Made by a program: the position numbers and the translations under genes
In this document: positions 12,401 through 25,697 of the stretch, piece by piece
Position numbering within the stretch: position 1 is the first letter of the stretch
Layout of the letters: every line of letters begins with the position of its first letter
Notes under the pieces: generated by a model
Databases searched by the model: none
Told to the model about the DNA's origin: nothing
Seen by the model: the letters and a program-made list of their open reading frames with translations, nothing else
From: Plasmopara viticola
Lineage: Eukaryota; Oomycota; Peronosporomycetes; Peronosporales; Peronosporaceae
DNA length: 64,000 nt
Direction: 5' to 3'
NCBI GenBank assembly: GCA_001695595.3
Contig: MBPM02000051.1
Coordinates: 434,001-498,000 of the forward strand

Positions 12401-14124
12401 TGGACCTTAAGGGTTACACCTATAGGGCATGTCCCTGGGTGATGGTGTTAATTTGCAAACACTGCCATTAATTTGTAGCTTTTCTGCAGCTCTAGCGAGC
12501 AAAGATCCAGGCGAGTTATTCGATTTTAATTGTAGGTGTCTGCGGACCACCGGGCGAGGGAGAACAAAATACGAGCGTTTTCCTTCGCGGAGGAGTAAAA
12601 GAATTCTCTTTGCGCAAGCGGCTCTTAGGCGGGCAAACTTCCTAAGACTTGCCGCATACGAGCCTTAGCTGCACGCCCAGCTACTTCAGGCGCTGCTTTA
12701 GTTGTGAAGGCCGACGCCACCTGTGGAAGCCGAGATCACCTTTTTCGGCGCTAGCTTGGTTGTCGTCAAATGACCCGACCGACCATTAGCCCTTTTCGCT
12801 ACCCTTTTGGTCTTTTTTAGTATAGAATAAAATAGTGATGGCTAAAGCTCATTGCTTCTATTGGTTGTGGATTCTGTCTAAGTAAGGGAGGTTGTTACAT
12901 TAAGCCGAGCTTTTGTGCTAAAGATTGGATCCCGTTATTATATTATTGGACAAGCACCCTACCGGCGGTTTGTATGCTGAGGTATACGACAAAGGATTTT
13001 AAGTATAGAGCTGATATACTAAATAATTGGTAGGATATTTTTGAGCCATTTGGACTGCAATGATAGATTTGAAATAGTCTACCGAGGTATAATGATTTCT
13101 CCGTGATGAACAAACAAGGAGCTATTATCCTCAGAACAATTTTATAGATAGGTGGTCGTAGTATCACAGCAGGTGCGCTTCATTTGGTAGCATACCAGAT
13201 TAATTGATCCTCAAAGAGCGTGAAGTTACTGAGCTCCTGGCTGATTTCAGAGCCAGCAATGTCTTAAAGATGAGTTTTTTTTTGTAAAAGCGGGAACTTC
13301 TATTCAGGATATGTATACATGATGCGCACGAAGCGAAGATGTTTTGGATAAGCATTATAGGCACGCCTTGACTTGTCTGTATCCTACTCGTGGTAATACA
13401 CAGCCACGCAACAGTGGACATGTGTTACACACTATGTGTTGCAGAACTTTGCAATTGACGCTATGCTAGCCCTATCTTAAGTGTCTTTAACGGCTGGTAG
13501 CAGACTTGAATACCTGGAGGAAAAGCGATTTTGTGGACGTCGCTACGTCTGCCTTCGCGAAAATATTTATTATTTTGAAACATTTCATATTTGTTTTCCC
13601 GTGTATATTTGCCCAGCCTTTTTCAAACATCTATACGCACAACATGAGCAGGAAAAAGACTCATGTAAGCCCTGTCGCGCGGGTTCGGGCAACTGGCTTC
13701 TACCCCTTGCTCTGCTCATCAGTTTAGGGCTCGTACATCTTAAGACTAGCATGCATCATACGTGTCCATGTTAAGGACAAGAAATGTCTTTTACTCGGTA
13801 ATGCAGTCATGCATCATCTGTGACTGGCTGTCGAGTTTATTTACCGAACAGACAAGTTGCTTAATGCGCCAGGATTTTACATACTCGAAATGGATTCAAC
13901 CCTCGTACACTTGCATATACAACCATCAGGCCAATTTCTCGAGAGCTTCCGAGGTCTAACCGGCTAAGTTCATGAGTTGTGCATTGAATAAAAGGCGCAT
14001 CATGATGACGTAAGGTTTCCCTAGATTTGCGTCTCGGCTTAATTGATGACGACCATTTCTTAAACTCTGATGGTGTACGACTTCTGACAGCAACCTTTTA
14101 TGCTCTTCATCAAGGAAGGCCACT
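9407..14124. other. Gene-free decayed region, copy 1
   Basis: No intact gene is seen. Short ORFs of 60-100 codons occur in all frames without recognisable domains. The best hint of former coding is on the minus strand at 9852-10258. A GC-rich patch lies at 9500-9770. A short minus-strand stretch near 14045-14124, next to the gap, reads VAFLDEEHKRLLSEVV and may derive from a mobile element. The rest is AT-rich and probably consists of old transposon debris. Confidence 0.6.
9852..10258 (-). pseudogene. Possible coding relic of unknown origin, copy 1
   Basis: Two overlapping minus-strand frames look protein-like, with charged, helix-like composition (for example DLTSEEAKVMYRYQGKPQ and ERTEDDMEHLKSLG in the frame ending at 9852). 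They are offset by a frameshift near 10055-10103. No family was recognised. It could be a transposon fragment or chance; the same sequence recurs at 27717-28123 in the duplicate. Confidence 0.25.
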
Positions 14125-14134
14125 NNNNNNNNNN
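14125..14134. other. Assembly gap (10 N)
   Basis: Ten consecutive N bases. The sequence to the left matches the interior of copy 2 (up to 31985), while the sequence to the right does not continue that match. This is therefore a join between contigs that do not belong next to each other in an obvious way. Confidence 0.99.
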
Positions 14135-17100
14135 CATCCGTGTAACTCGCACTATACCGGTAAAAAAACCAGCAAGGCCAAACTACTTGCTCAAGACTTT
14201 CCGGATCAATTAAATTGGCCAATCTACAATGATATTGGCCTTAGTAAGTGTCACCAAAAAGACATGATCTCCAAAATAGCACCATCTAATCTCTCATTGC
14301 GCTAAGAATGCACGTATCTACTTTGACGTTAAGTTTATTTTCGCGAATGCATTCGAGCACTGCTCGTAAAATAAAACGTGGTGTTTTCGCGCTTGGTCTT
14401 CTGTCCTGTGTGTGATTATGGACACAAAATGTCATTAGAGTATGTTTGTAAATACATTCTATAAAGCCTGAAATGTTGATGTACCAGAAAAATCAAACGT
14501 CGCAAGTGCAGTCAAAAGCTCTTAACGTAGGACCTGACACTTATAACAAGCCACTAGGAATACTGTCTGTTATGTCATTTTCAAATGAGGAATTAACACG
14601 CACCGTACATTAGTATTGGGACGGTGGACGCATCAAATTTCATATAGGCGTGTACGATGCGCCACTTGTCATTTGGCTTTCTGACACAGAATGATGGGTG
14701 TGCTAAAGTTTACTTTCTTCTTCGAGTCCTACTTACCTTGTGCTTTGCACGAAAGCATGCGTCAAGAACGTTGCATGATTTCTTTGGTGAGGACCACCGC
14801 CATTTTACGTAAAAATTCGGCTCGTGATTTTAAGTCAGCTCTATGACGTAGGTGGCAAGGTCAAAAACGGATCTAGTGAGACTACACCTTGCTTTTTCTG
14901 GCGAAAGGATATAACAAACCTTTTTTTCTTCATAACCTAAGATCCGCTTCGTACTTCAAGTGCCTTCTTAGTTCCTTTTATTACCTCTTTGTTTAATTTA
15001 ATCGACTGATCTCTGAACCATTGTTTTGAGTGTGCCGCAAAGCTTTCAAGTCTTTTCGGTCCTATCATGAACAACTCACCCAGTCTGATTGCAACATTCA
15101 CTGAAGTGAACGTTTTGAAATTATCTCATCGTCGCCGTACCGGTATTACTATATATAGGTGCATAGCCTAGCGCTCTCGCCTTTTACCATTATCTCCCTC
15201 CACGTATAAAGCGAGATGCCCCGTGTAAAGAACATTTCGGTGTCATATTTGCGTCAACGCTGCCATGCCTTAATAATACTGATATCTACAATGACGTCCA
15301 GCAAAGTGCTCAATTCATCAAAGCCCTTCCTTTCTGCAGAAACCGCTTCATATGCATCAGAATGACAGCGTGCCGAGCGTTTGACCTCAGGCCGACTATG
15401 TTACGTCAAAATTTCGCAAATGCGGTCCATAACGAGCGTATATTAATGGGCTGTCACAGTCGTGCCTATAATAGCTCGAGCTACAGCCAACATATCTTCT
15501 ATAATATGCCGCAAGTATCACGTGCATTGGCCCGGCTTCGCCTGAGTCAAATTAATTTTTCTCAGTCATTTCTTGTCGTTGAAACGGAAAAGTATGATTT
15601 ATTCCTGGTATTGTCGTGGCTAGAAAGCACAAAACCTGGATCAATTGGTGGGGCAAGGCCAAGTTGCTAATCAATCAATCCTATGCAACAGGACTTTAAA
15701 TAGTCACTCATTATGCGTTCGGCTTCATCAAAAGAAGCCTGGGCATGCATACTGTCGAGACAAATGGAAAAGGTATCGAAGGAGATAATATGTCTTTAAA
15801 CGCGGGCATCGCGACGTCTGTAAACCTTTGTTTGCGAATTGCAAGGTCTGCTAGTATGCCCATGACGCCATCTTGTCCGAAAGAGTATGGTATTTAACAC
15901 CGTATTCATAAGCAATTTTCAGCCGCTATACTGACTAGAATGCACCATCTTTTAGGTGGCAAACAAAGCACCGATATGCCCTAGCTTTCGATTCGCCGGA
16001 ACTGGCCGGCTCTGTGAATGACTCGTTATTTATCTTTATTCCGTCAATTATCCGCTTGTACATGTAGGGTGACCAATATGGTGTGGAGACCGATGAAAGC
16101 GTCCTAAATGACCGCTTTTGGAGCACCACGCGCTTTTTTAAACTTCGTCATTCTTCGGGTCTTTCTCGTTTGAACCAACGACCCGGAATGAATTTGCCGG
16201 ATCGACCCATCCTGTCTGCCCACTTATAGCGACGCAACAGTGAGCAACGAACCAATCGACTTTGCTATCTTCACCTGCTATTGAGAATCGCCTTATGGTA
16301 TCGTAATTAACACCCGTTTCATGTGCCCAAAACATACCGCTCGTCAGCAGAGCTTTTAGCCCTGCCTTGGTAAGCGCGCTTAGTTTCGTGGGCTTGTTTT
16401 AAGCCAGTCGGGAAAAATGACAGTCGTTTTGCCAATTTTGGAACAAGTAGGGCAATTTATTGCCTATAAAGAATAAATCTCTGTATAGATTATTTGCAAT
16501 AAAGGCTTTTTAAAATGCACTAATAATCTTGCAACGCTTACTTCGTTGTATGCAACTTCTTGTCATGAGCAAAGTAGTTCCCTCTGCAAAGCTTAAAGTA
16601 TTCTGTACTGGAACGAGATGGCTTGCTCACGTCCGTTTCGAGTAGACAATGGCATAGTCGAAAGAGAAGCTCAAACGCTTTGGATCCTCCATCAAAGTCA
16701 AAGCAGTAGCGTGTTGGAAACTTTTCTTGATGCCTTTAAATCTACCATAATACTGACCTTCCAGCACCACTTAATATCCTCTTCGTAAACAAACATGTAG
16801 TCTTGGAATGTCCGGGCGAAGCTCGCAATAGTTAAAATCAATGTGCGACTAAATGGATTCACGACACTGGGGTATTTAGTAACATTATAATAACTCGATG
16901 CCCTAATTACCGTGAGGGCTATACCCGACATCCTCATTTAGTATCCATCTACTAAATTCAATATCTTAACAAAGTGAACTTGGCAATCGTGTAAAGCACC
17001 GTTCCTATTAAAAAAGAGATTGGGCTGATACTTTTGGACCGTCAAGCTTATCGTAAGCATTTACTTAGTCAATACGTTCCGCTCTTATTTAGAAGCACGA

Positions 17101-17215
17101 AAATTCTTCATCAGAGAGGATGCAAATATATCATATAACGAGCCCGTGATATGGCCAGCTTGAAATCATGTCTTTCAAAAACACGTGTTTTGTAACTTTT
17201 CCACCAGATGCTCAA
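14135..17215. other. Gene-free region with transposon debris
   Basis: There is no intact gene between the gap and the 3' end of LSG1. Besides the reverse-transcriptase remnant at about 14615-14710, short minus-strand ORFs at 15935-16335 have protein-like composition but no family I can name. The plus-strand ORF at 15362-15670 is likewise unrecognised. Confidence 0.6.
14615..14710 (-). pseudogene. Ty3/gypsy reverse-transcriptase fragment
   Basis: On the minus strand one frame reads NDKWRIVHAYMKFDASTVP, directly preceded in a neighbouring frame by FSTPIILCQKA. Together they correspond to the Ty3/gypsy RT block with consensus S-P-x-x-x-V-x-K-x-x-G-K-W-R-x-x-x-x-Y-x-x-L-N, including the KWRIVHAY signature common in oomycete gypsy elements. 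A one-base frameshift and a downstream stop show it is dead. No LTRs were found around it. Confidence 0.6.
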
Positions 17216-19554
17216 TTACGATCTACGATTCTTCTTCTTGCTCCCTGAATTAATATGAACCCCAAAAACGCTACTAGAAATATCAGAGTCTTCATATGGA
17301 TTCTTGTCGCGACCCTTGCGTCCCTTGCGACCATGTTTTTTCAAACGCTTGCTAGTCGCACGCTTGTCTTCGGTGATAGTGTCAAAGTCCAGATCTTCGT
17401 CCGCGGTCGGCTTTATCAAAGGAAAAGTCTCTTCGACACTCCCGCCTTCGTCTCCTTCTAACCCGGATGAACTTTTGAGGTCGTCTTGACTTTTGGCGAG
17501 CTCGTGAATATCGAAGATAGCGGGGTCCGACACATCCGGCGGAGGATGACAGTACAATAGTCGACCACTCACGTAGTGTCGCAAGATGTCGCGAGCTGCA
17601 CGGGACGTATCAGGGCCCCCCTTACCAGTCGTTGCGTAACCGCGATTGCGGGCGTAAGACTAAATCAGAATGAGACGGGTGAGTATGATATTCGAAACCG
17701 AGTAAAGATAGTGTACACACGCACCTCCAGAAGTGCGTAGATGCCAACTGGATCTGTTTCCTTTGCCGATTTTGGACCAGCAATTTTAAATCCGTACGTT
17801 CGCTCCAACACTCGCTTTGGTATACGATGGCACAAGAGCTGACACGGAGCTGTTGACACAATATTAGCTATTCGGAACACACATTGCCTGCAACACGATA
17901 TGCACGTACAAATATGGTCACGTAACTGCGAGATGGGGAGCACACCACAACAGTACATCTCAGCCTTTGAGTTAACAAAGCTTGGAAAAACAAGACCAGG
18001 ACAATCACACAACATGATGCGGTCGGACAAGATCATCGTCTACAAGTTGGTAAAGTATGTGTAAATCTATCAAGTCGAGCTTTGATACAAAACCTCGAGC
18101 AAACCTGAAAGTGCTTGGTTTTTCCAGGGGTGGCTCCTACAGCAACACGCTGAGTCTTGTGCGAGTAGGTCGACGCACCCAGCAGTGCATTAATTACTGA
18201 GCTTTTTCCAACATTGGGAAAACCCACCATCCCGAACTTGATAAGACCCTTGTCCTTCACTCGCACACCCACCTCATTGAGAACCTCCGCAGCGATGTTT
18301 GTCAAATACTCGAGCAATTCAACGCGAGAGAGCACCGTGTATATACCAGTATCTTCTGTGGCACCCTTCACGCTTTCTTCTATGGCGTGTGGAACATCCG
18401 CAATCTCAATTACTTCGTCAAGGTCGTGGTATTCAAAATCGCTTTGTCTCTGACGCATCTTTTTTGCCTCTTCATCAATCTCGTTCTGGGCTTCCTTGGC
18501 CGAAAAAAAAACAAACTCAATATCATTCTTCGTAAAATAGTCTCCCCACGCAATTCTGCGTACCAATTTGACATAAGAAAAAAATTGTTTCGTTATATCA
18601 CCAAACCAGACAACTTACTGTTGACGCTTGTTAAGAAAGTCAGATTTATTTACGATCAGAAGTGTACGCCGAAGCGTCTCTCCTTCCTTTGCATACGCAT
18701 CCAGATCCTTCGAACTTTAATCAAGAAAAAGTAAATTGCTGCAAGCATAACATTTAAACACTTCAAAACAATTCGTACCGGTAGAAGAGCGGGTTGCGAG
18801 CATCTACAATCTGCACCATAACATCACTTCGCTCGCGAACGTGCCACAGCTGACGCCACACTTCCAAGTTCTTCTCAAAAGGAGTCACCTCCAGGTGATC
18901 AGAAGATGCTTCTAGCCTATTAAGATTCATTATGAACGTCAACACTGCATCGACAAAATCAGCACTTCACCCGCTACTCACATAGCAATATCACGACGCC
19001 ATTCCATAAACTTCTCTTTCTCAAGTCTATTAAGATCCTCAGCTGTCATCGAATTGTTCCATTGGGGACGACGTGGCACCTTCATCTCCGCAAATGTCAT
19101 CTCTGGCATCACACTCTTATCTTTTTTTCTGCACAAATTAAGTCCACATAATGTCATTTTGAGAACACTCTGCTAGCCGATCAAGGGTTAATAGTCAACG
19201 CACTCGACCACCTGTGGACCTGCGTCTACCCCATCGATAAGCAGAATATTTTCTTTTATAGCTGTAAACTCGCGATTTGCTAGCACAGCACTAGCAAGAA
19301 AATCATCCTGCAATCACATATTTAAGATAAGAGCGCGTCGATATCGGTAGCTTGTATTTGCTTCAACGCACCAGGGAAGAACCTTCCAAGTACGAGGCAA
19401 GGGCCACCGATGCATCGCCGCCATCACGTTCGGATACGTGCTTTCCAGCACTAGAGGCCACATCTCTCGTACTGATGGACGATGCCTTTGTTTGCTTTCG
19501 CATAAGAGCATTGCCCAGTCCGCCCTTCTTAACCTTGGCTCCCGTGCGACCCAT
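17216..19554 (-). CDS. LSG1: Large-subunit GTPase 1 (LSG1), complete
   Basis: Eight exons on the minus strand: 19372-19554, 19204-19307, 18982-19128, 18779-18916, 18619-18714, 18105-18555, 17725-18039 and 17216-17659. All join in phase to 625 residues, in the usual LSG1 range. The GTPase motifs appear in circularly permuted order: G4 NKSD (213-216), G5 SAKE (241-244), G1 GFPNVGKS (334-341), the G2 threonine in GATPGKT (~365), and G3 DCPG (385-388). This order defines the YlqF/YawG family that includes LSG1 and nucleostemin. The N-terminus is basic (MGRTGAKVKK), and the C-terminus ends in a Lys/Arg-rich tail. The known role is cytoplasmic 60S maturation, with GTP hydrolysis releasing Nmd3. Introns are 63-74 bp except for small variation. 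The first two share almost the same donor, gtgcgttga. It is head to head with the WD40 gene. Confidence 0.95.
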
Positions 19555-19654
19555 TTTTCTTGACTAACTAATAAAGGTCATTGAATATAAAGTGTGTCCC
19601 ACATCGTTTGAAATAGCCGTTTTGAGCAGATAGGTACACAATTACAGTGCGTCA
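19555..19654. promoter_or_regulatory. Divergent promoter between LSG1 and the WD40 gene, copy 2
   Basis: The same 100 bp head-to-head spacer as at 1690-1789. Both start codons are conserved. Shared or bidirectional control is inferred from spacing only. Confidence 0.5.
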
Positions 19655-22600
19655 ATGGACATGACGCTGACGCTGCGGGGCGATCGGATCCCGTTGCACG
19701 ATGTGGTGTCTTCCACGTACAATATGGACCATCATGAGCTACTAGTGGCTACTCCTGATGCGCTTTATTTGTACGGTAAGATGCTCACAACGGGGGGGGA
19801 CTTATTCGCGACACTGAAGGCGGAGGAGAACACGCAGTACCTGTTTGCTCTACATATATCCTGGGTAGGGTGTGATGACTATCACTGCTCATTGGTTTTC
19901 TGGACTTTCTGATTGTCATTTGCGTTGTGTAAAGCTCGACGCTTACTTCGTCGCTGTGATTACTGTATATGAGAAAATTGAGCATCGATTTCTCAGGTAG
20001 AGTGCGATGAATTCAAAGTTATAGCCGGAAGCTGAAAGTTGGGATGAACATTTGCAGCTCAGACCTAAAGACGCCGCTGGCTTCTCATACGCTTATAGAC
20101 AATGGCGGACGATTTCTTACAGCACTGGCAAACCCGCAACGGCGGGAGCTTTTCACTGCAGACACAGACGGTGGGATTAAGGTTTGGGTTTTGCGTCCGA
20201 TCGCAACTGCTCGAAATCGTAGAAATCTTACAGTGGTGTTGCGACTGCATACAGCTGTAAATACGGTATGTGATTCGTCGCCTATTGTTTTTATCACGTA
20301 CATTAGTTATGACGCAGATCTTGGTAGAAACTTAATTACCTTCACCTTCGCATGAACTTTGATGGACAAAGAATATTTGCTACTACCAAAACTAAAGTCC
20401 ATGTGTTTGATGCGGCTTCGTGTCATCGCTTGCCTTGCTGTATAAGTGAGACCCAGAGCACAATTTGTGGCATGGAGTCTGGCAACCACGATGACAGTGT
20501 CTATCTTGTGTTTAAAGAAAATTTGAGGTAACGCTGCTTAATTTATATCATTTTTGTGCGCAATTGACAAGATTTATTGCCGAGCGCTACAGAAAAATAT
20601 ATAAATACGCGTCTATCGTAAACAGAGGGGTGCTGCAATTTCGAAAAGTTGGTGAATATGAGCACAAGCACGAAATTACTCTATTCATTACAAATAGCCG
20701 GTATTTTATCAGCCCTAATCACACTTGCAACAATATCCTCTTGATCGACGTCAGTGCCACATTCTGTATCGCAAATCTTGTCGATGTACAATCAGACCGT
20801 AGCGTTAATGAAGAAAATGCTCAGTTTGGCAACAAGCAATCCGCCGTTAGACTGCCGTTAGACTCTCTGTCAGAAAGATACAAAGCTCTTCATACTATAG
20901 AAGCAAGTGACGGACGAAATTTTGTGCTCGCCATTTGCTCGAGTGGTTTTTGCCTCATGGAACTTCTGTTTTCGAATTCTCAAGGCCGCTTACCGTGCGA
21001 TGACTTCATCGGTGAAGGATTAAGGAAATATAAGCAAGGCACTAGCGACGTTACTTCTATGTCTGTCTATCAACAAACGCCTACAACACAAGTGATGGTG
21101 TTTCAAGAAGGCTCTTCAAGTTTTTGCTTTGCGTCAATACCATCACTCGAGACGGATATTAACTTGTCTATAGCTGACTATGTCATAACGGCTGATTCTG
21201 TTGTCGCACTTTACTCTCACGGACTAGTAAAGAAATTTGGCCTATTCGACAATCGCATTTTCACTATAGCACCACCTTTCAAATCGTCAAAGTCAATTGC
21301 AACCACAATAGTCAGCCTTCTTGTCAACGATTGCGACTGTGTTGGTATTGGTGATTCAAGTGGGGTCGTCCAAATCTTTTTTTTATCAAATGGCGATCAT
21401 GACATTGATCGCTTGATAACTAGGAAGCAGGTGCATGCCAATGACAGGTAAATTTTTTTTTCAGTTCGTTCTGACTATCAAAGCTCTCTTCTAATCTCTA
21501 CGACACCAACAGTGTCACTGTGCTGGTTAATCTTGAACCACAAAAGCCTGGAGACGACCAAATCTCGCTTCTTTCCGTTAGTCGAGGTGGAAATGTAAAG
21601 CGTTGGCAGATAAAAAGATTGCAAGTATCGTCAGCCAATGATGCTGAGAGACAATTCGAGTGGTTGCTGCTGGTCTGCTTCCAAACCTATTCATTTAACC
21701 TTTCGACCGCGAGGGTTAAACTCCCCGAATATCTCTTTTGCGGATTTGATAGCGGTACTATCGAATGCTGGCAACTACCGTCGGAAGGTAAAATTAATGC
21801 TCATCTTTTCCAGCAACAAACTCCAAACCGCATTTCTATTGTGAAACGTGCCCTGCATGCCATCGATTTGCATTCGACCCCAGTGCTGGAAATAGTATGT
21901 GAATCGCGAATTAAAACCACAATTATTCCAGAAATTTCAGTCCCCAACAGCTTTTCATGGGTGTTTTCATTTGATAAAGATGCCACCATTTTTGTTTGGT
22001 GCTTTTCGCTTGAATACTTTTTTCCGCACCGGCGAATTAAGGTTAACGAATCAATCAAAGGTATCTATACATCTCAAGCAAATGGGTACGTAAGCTGTCT
22101 GTCTGTTTAAAATAAGGATGTAGGTAACTGAGCAAAAGTCGCTCGTGTATAGTGGCTTGGATCTCTTTGTTTACGTTGATCGTCGCATCGATAGGGTCGA
22201 TCACCTCAGTTTACATGACGAAGAAGCTGTGAAGCAGCGCCTTGAACGGGCGCGACAAGTTTTGAATCAGCACGAGTTGGAAAAGGATGGAAGTGTCGGC
22301 AAAAGATTTGAAGAAAATCTAAGATTAGCTCCATCTTCACCAGATGCAAATGAGGAGAATAAGCTTATGACTGGCGCTACTCTCGTTCGCTTCGACATGC
22401 CATTGCCCGCAATTATTACTCCTCTTTGCAAGCCGTGCCGAGAGACCCCTTTCACGAGGACTTTTGCTAAAAAGCTTAAGCAAGCTCCGACAATAATGAA
22501 TGATGCACAGCAAGAAGATGACGCCGCGCGGATAAAAAGTGATACATTACAAAGCGTTCAATGCTTGTCCACTGCGCTCAAATTAAATTATGAAGCTCAG

Positions 22601-25600
22601 TCGCCGTCGCATTTACGCTGTGATTCCTCGCAAGATGCCTCTCAATTACCTCAGCGCAGCAAAGAAAAATTTGAGCCAAAACATGCACGTTGTGCAAATT
22701 CCAGTCATCTTCCAGTAGTGAACTCTGTCCCGAGTTGTTTTCAGCAAGCAAAACCTCGAGTTTACCGGACTGTAGTCAATCCATTGCACTTTCTTCCATC
22801 GCAAGCTCGCTGCGCTGTCATTTCCTCTGACCCAGTGAATGAAAGTGAGCTTACTATGCAAGACATGAAAGACGACTCTGAGAACAATGTACAGTCAAGC
22901 AGTATGAAAGCTGAAGACCTTGAAGTGCAGGAGAAGGTCTCTTTGGTCTCACTAGTGGAAGATGAGGAAGAATCAATGTTGTTGCTAGATTTTAAACCTG
23001 GACTCCGTCGAAGAAGGGAACTTCTATGCAAGGAACGAACGGATGATCGAAATACTAAAGTCCTATTATCTGGAGTCCCACTTTTGTCTTGGGACTGCTT
23101 GTCGGAATATGACCGAAGAGTAGAGCTAATGGCAGCAAGTAAATCAAAACGTGTTCAAGAAGTTGCCAAGAGAAATGATATATCTGTCCCATCCGTGAAT
23201 GACTTTAATTGTTCAGAGAAATCGATGCAGGTGAGCGTACGACCATTCACAAAATGGTTCACAGCCACGCATTGTCATCATCAGCGAGTTCGAGAGCTTT
23301 TTCTTATAGAGGAGTTGACATTTGCAGCCACTGATCCACTCATTCACCTCAGCCTAGCGGATGCTGGCCTTACACCTCCTGCATCCCAGCAGATCGGACA
23401 GTTTACTAGCACATGGATCGATTTTGCTTCTTGGTACTCGTCAGGTCTCACCACTCGTAGCCAGAATCCATCCGTAGAACTACAGCGAGAACGGCTTAAA
23501 GCGCGAACAGAGTACTTGAAGCTGCGGTTGAGAACGGTCTACCAAATTGAGCGCGACATTCAAGAAGAAGAAGCGAGAGAGGGTCTTTGCGAAGGTAACG
23601 ATGGGCGTTCTCAACAAGTTTATATATTCGAGCACTTTGTCAAACGATTATTGGGCGACAACGACAGTCCAACAGCGTGGGAAAATACGAGTCCAGAAGT
23701 TCAGCTTAAAGAAGTTGCGTTGGCCTTAATGGACCCCGTTGTTCAAATTGCGGCCATGAGGAATGATATTGAACTTCCGAATCTTTCATGTTTTAATGAT
23801 TTGGACAATTTTTTGTTGGCCGAAAAGTTCGTGCCATGGTGGACATCAACCCGTAACATCCATCGCTGCGACTTTTTAAAACGCGAAGCTCTCGAAGCGT
23901 CGACTAGCAAAACAGTTCGAAAGACTCTGTTACAGGATCTGCTCATCGAGAACGTAGAATCAGCCACCATAAGCGATACAATATTGTCGCAGTTGTATTT
24001 TAAATCCAGCACAGCAAGGCACACCTTTTTAGGAGAGAAATTGGTCTACTTCAAGCGTCTGCACCGGATTGCCCGTGTTGCTCAATATGGTAACCTTCCA
24101 GCGCCATTGATCATCGAGACATTACCTTTCCCGCTGGTGATCACTTTCCCATTTGTAGAACATATTGTCGCTGACGAAGTTGAAGCCGAAACGTCAACTA
24201 CCGAACATGAAGAGTCTTTTCAAGCAATCGAGGATGCGCCCGTGAAGCTGGAGACTCATATTATCGATTATGAGCGAGAAGAAACATCGCGGAGGCTAAA
24301 AATCGAAACAGCAACTACCACGCTGGAGCTAACGGCGACGGCACACGAATCGTGCGAGTACGTCAACAGCTTCGCACAGAGTGAAAGAGAGTTTGACATA
24401 CAATTGTTGCCTAAGCAAGCCGACTTTTCCCGGTCGAACGTTTTTGGTGATCTGCCGATACCGAATCGCGATGGAGCTTCATCTGGCTGGCAGGCTAGTA
24501 GTGATACCAACAATGGAGACGAAGAATACGAAGAGAAAGAGTTGCTACAGCATGATGACGAGCGCCAGGACCTGCTGGATGAGCAACAGGCGGAGAGGCT
24601 TCTAAGGCTTGAGCGGAAGCGAGCTCGACTTGAGAATGAACGAGAAGAAGAATGTGCTCAGCTTCGACGGATAAAAGAAGCTGAACTGAAGAAAGTATTG
24701 CTGCACCAAGCCCAGCTGAAGGCTAAACGTAAAATGGAGTTTCAGAATGCGCGGGAAGATGCTGAGCAAAGTCAAATGGAGGGGGAAGACAAAATCTTGT
24801 GTTGGCACCGTGACCAGCTTCTACGGAATCAAAACGGAATGCAGCTTGAGGACCAGCGCTCTTATCAGCAAAGGAGCGAGGACCAAAAAACTACTTTGAG
24901 AATGCGCCTGCTACAACACGAGCAAGCTTGTATGGTTGCGGAGGACCAAAGATCTCTACATGTCGGTCAAGAGCTGCAAGAGCTTGAACACAAGCGTGCT
25001 GAGCGCAAAGCGTTCTTGTCGGAGCTTTACTCACCGTTCTGTCCATTCTACAAAAGCTCAGCAGTCCCATCAGAGGCCTTTCTTCCTCGCGTGCAGCAGC
25101 AACTGGGGGTAGAACACCAACGGTGGACACGTCTCAAACCAGGAAAAGGCTACGCGATCCCGTTCGAGGAGGCACTGGTTTTTGATGAGCTATCACAAGA
25201 GCCGTACCTTGCGCGAGATTCGAGAAAGTTCAAGATACTCATGGGATTACCTCTGCGAGCCACTAATAGTTACAAGCGCTCTCAAATCCCGACGGCCAAT
25301 GCCATCGTCGCGATGCAGCAGCAGCAACGAAATTCAGCTAAGTCAAACGATGAACGCCAAGAAATGACTGCTCATATCAAAAACGATGTTTTATTACCGC
25401 ACAATGATCGACCACGCATTCATAAAAACAGCTATAGCCGACGCAGTCGATTACCTAGCATCACCTCAACTAATGGTTTAGTAACCAGCCTGACTAATCT
25501 CAAACAAGCTTGTAGGACGCAGGAAGTAACAGACACGACAAAACAAATTCCTTCCGAGACCAACCAGCAGCAACAACAGAACCAGCAAACTCCTTCGATG

Positions 25601-25690
25601 CCATTATACCGCGGAATCGTGCTTGCGAGGGGCCGGGGCCAAGCAAGACCGATGGATTACGCATACTATATTGCACCACCGAACAAATAA
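19655..25690 (+). CDS. WD40-repeat and coiled-coil protein, possibly cilium/flagellum associated, copy 2
   Basis: This copy matches the one at 1790-7825. Exons are 19655-19864, 19997-20265, 20328-20527, 20572-21447, 21513-22089 and 22139-25690. The same frame problem in exon 2 is present (stop at 20030-20032 if read from the good acceptor at 19996), so the two copies share the base change or the sequencing error. WD40 blades fill the first ~800 residues and the coiled coil is encoded at about 24515-25035. The last exon alone gives 1,184 codons, including the stop, with no interruption, which argues for a functional gene. Function is inferred from architecture, not from a named ortholog. Confidence 0.78.
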
Positions 25691-25697
25691 ATATTGT

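Larger units (their letters stand above)
1..14124. repeat. Large direct duplication, copy 1 (ends at the N gap)
   Basis: This segment matches 17866-31985 at a constant offset of 17865 over about the first 13.5 kb, with the same ORFs of the same lengths. Differences appear only from about 13505 to 14124 and are nearly all short indels: an extra C in copy 2 in the run after the cagac at about 13505, different C runs near 13704, gactagc versus gacatagc near 13745, tctttta versus tcttta near 13790, and others near 13815-13830, 13998 and 14070. Copy 1 stops exactly at the N run. Its left end is the window edge, so the match may extend further left. Concentration of errors at a contig end next to a gap suggests an assembly duplication. 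Confidence 0.95.

Noticed and set aside
12429..12668. 79-codon ORF in the decayed region
   Set aside because: No recognisable motif; its length is expected by chance.
15362..15670. 102-codon ORF, considered as a retroelement fragment
   Set aside because: No conserved pol or gag block could be identified, so it was not called.
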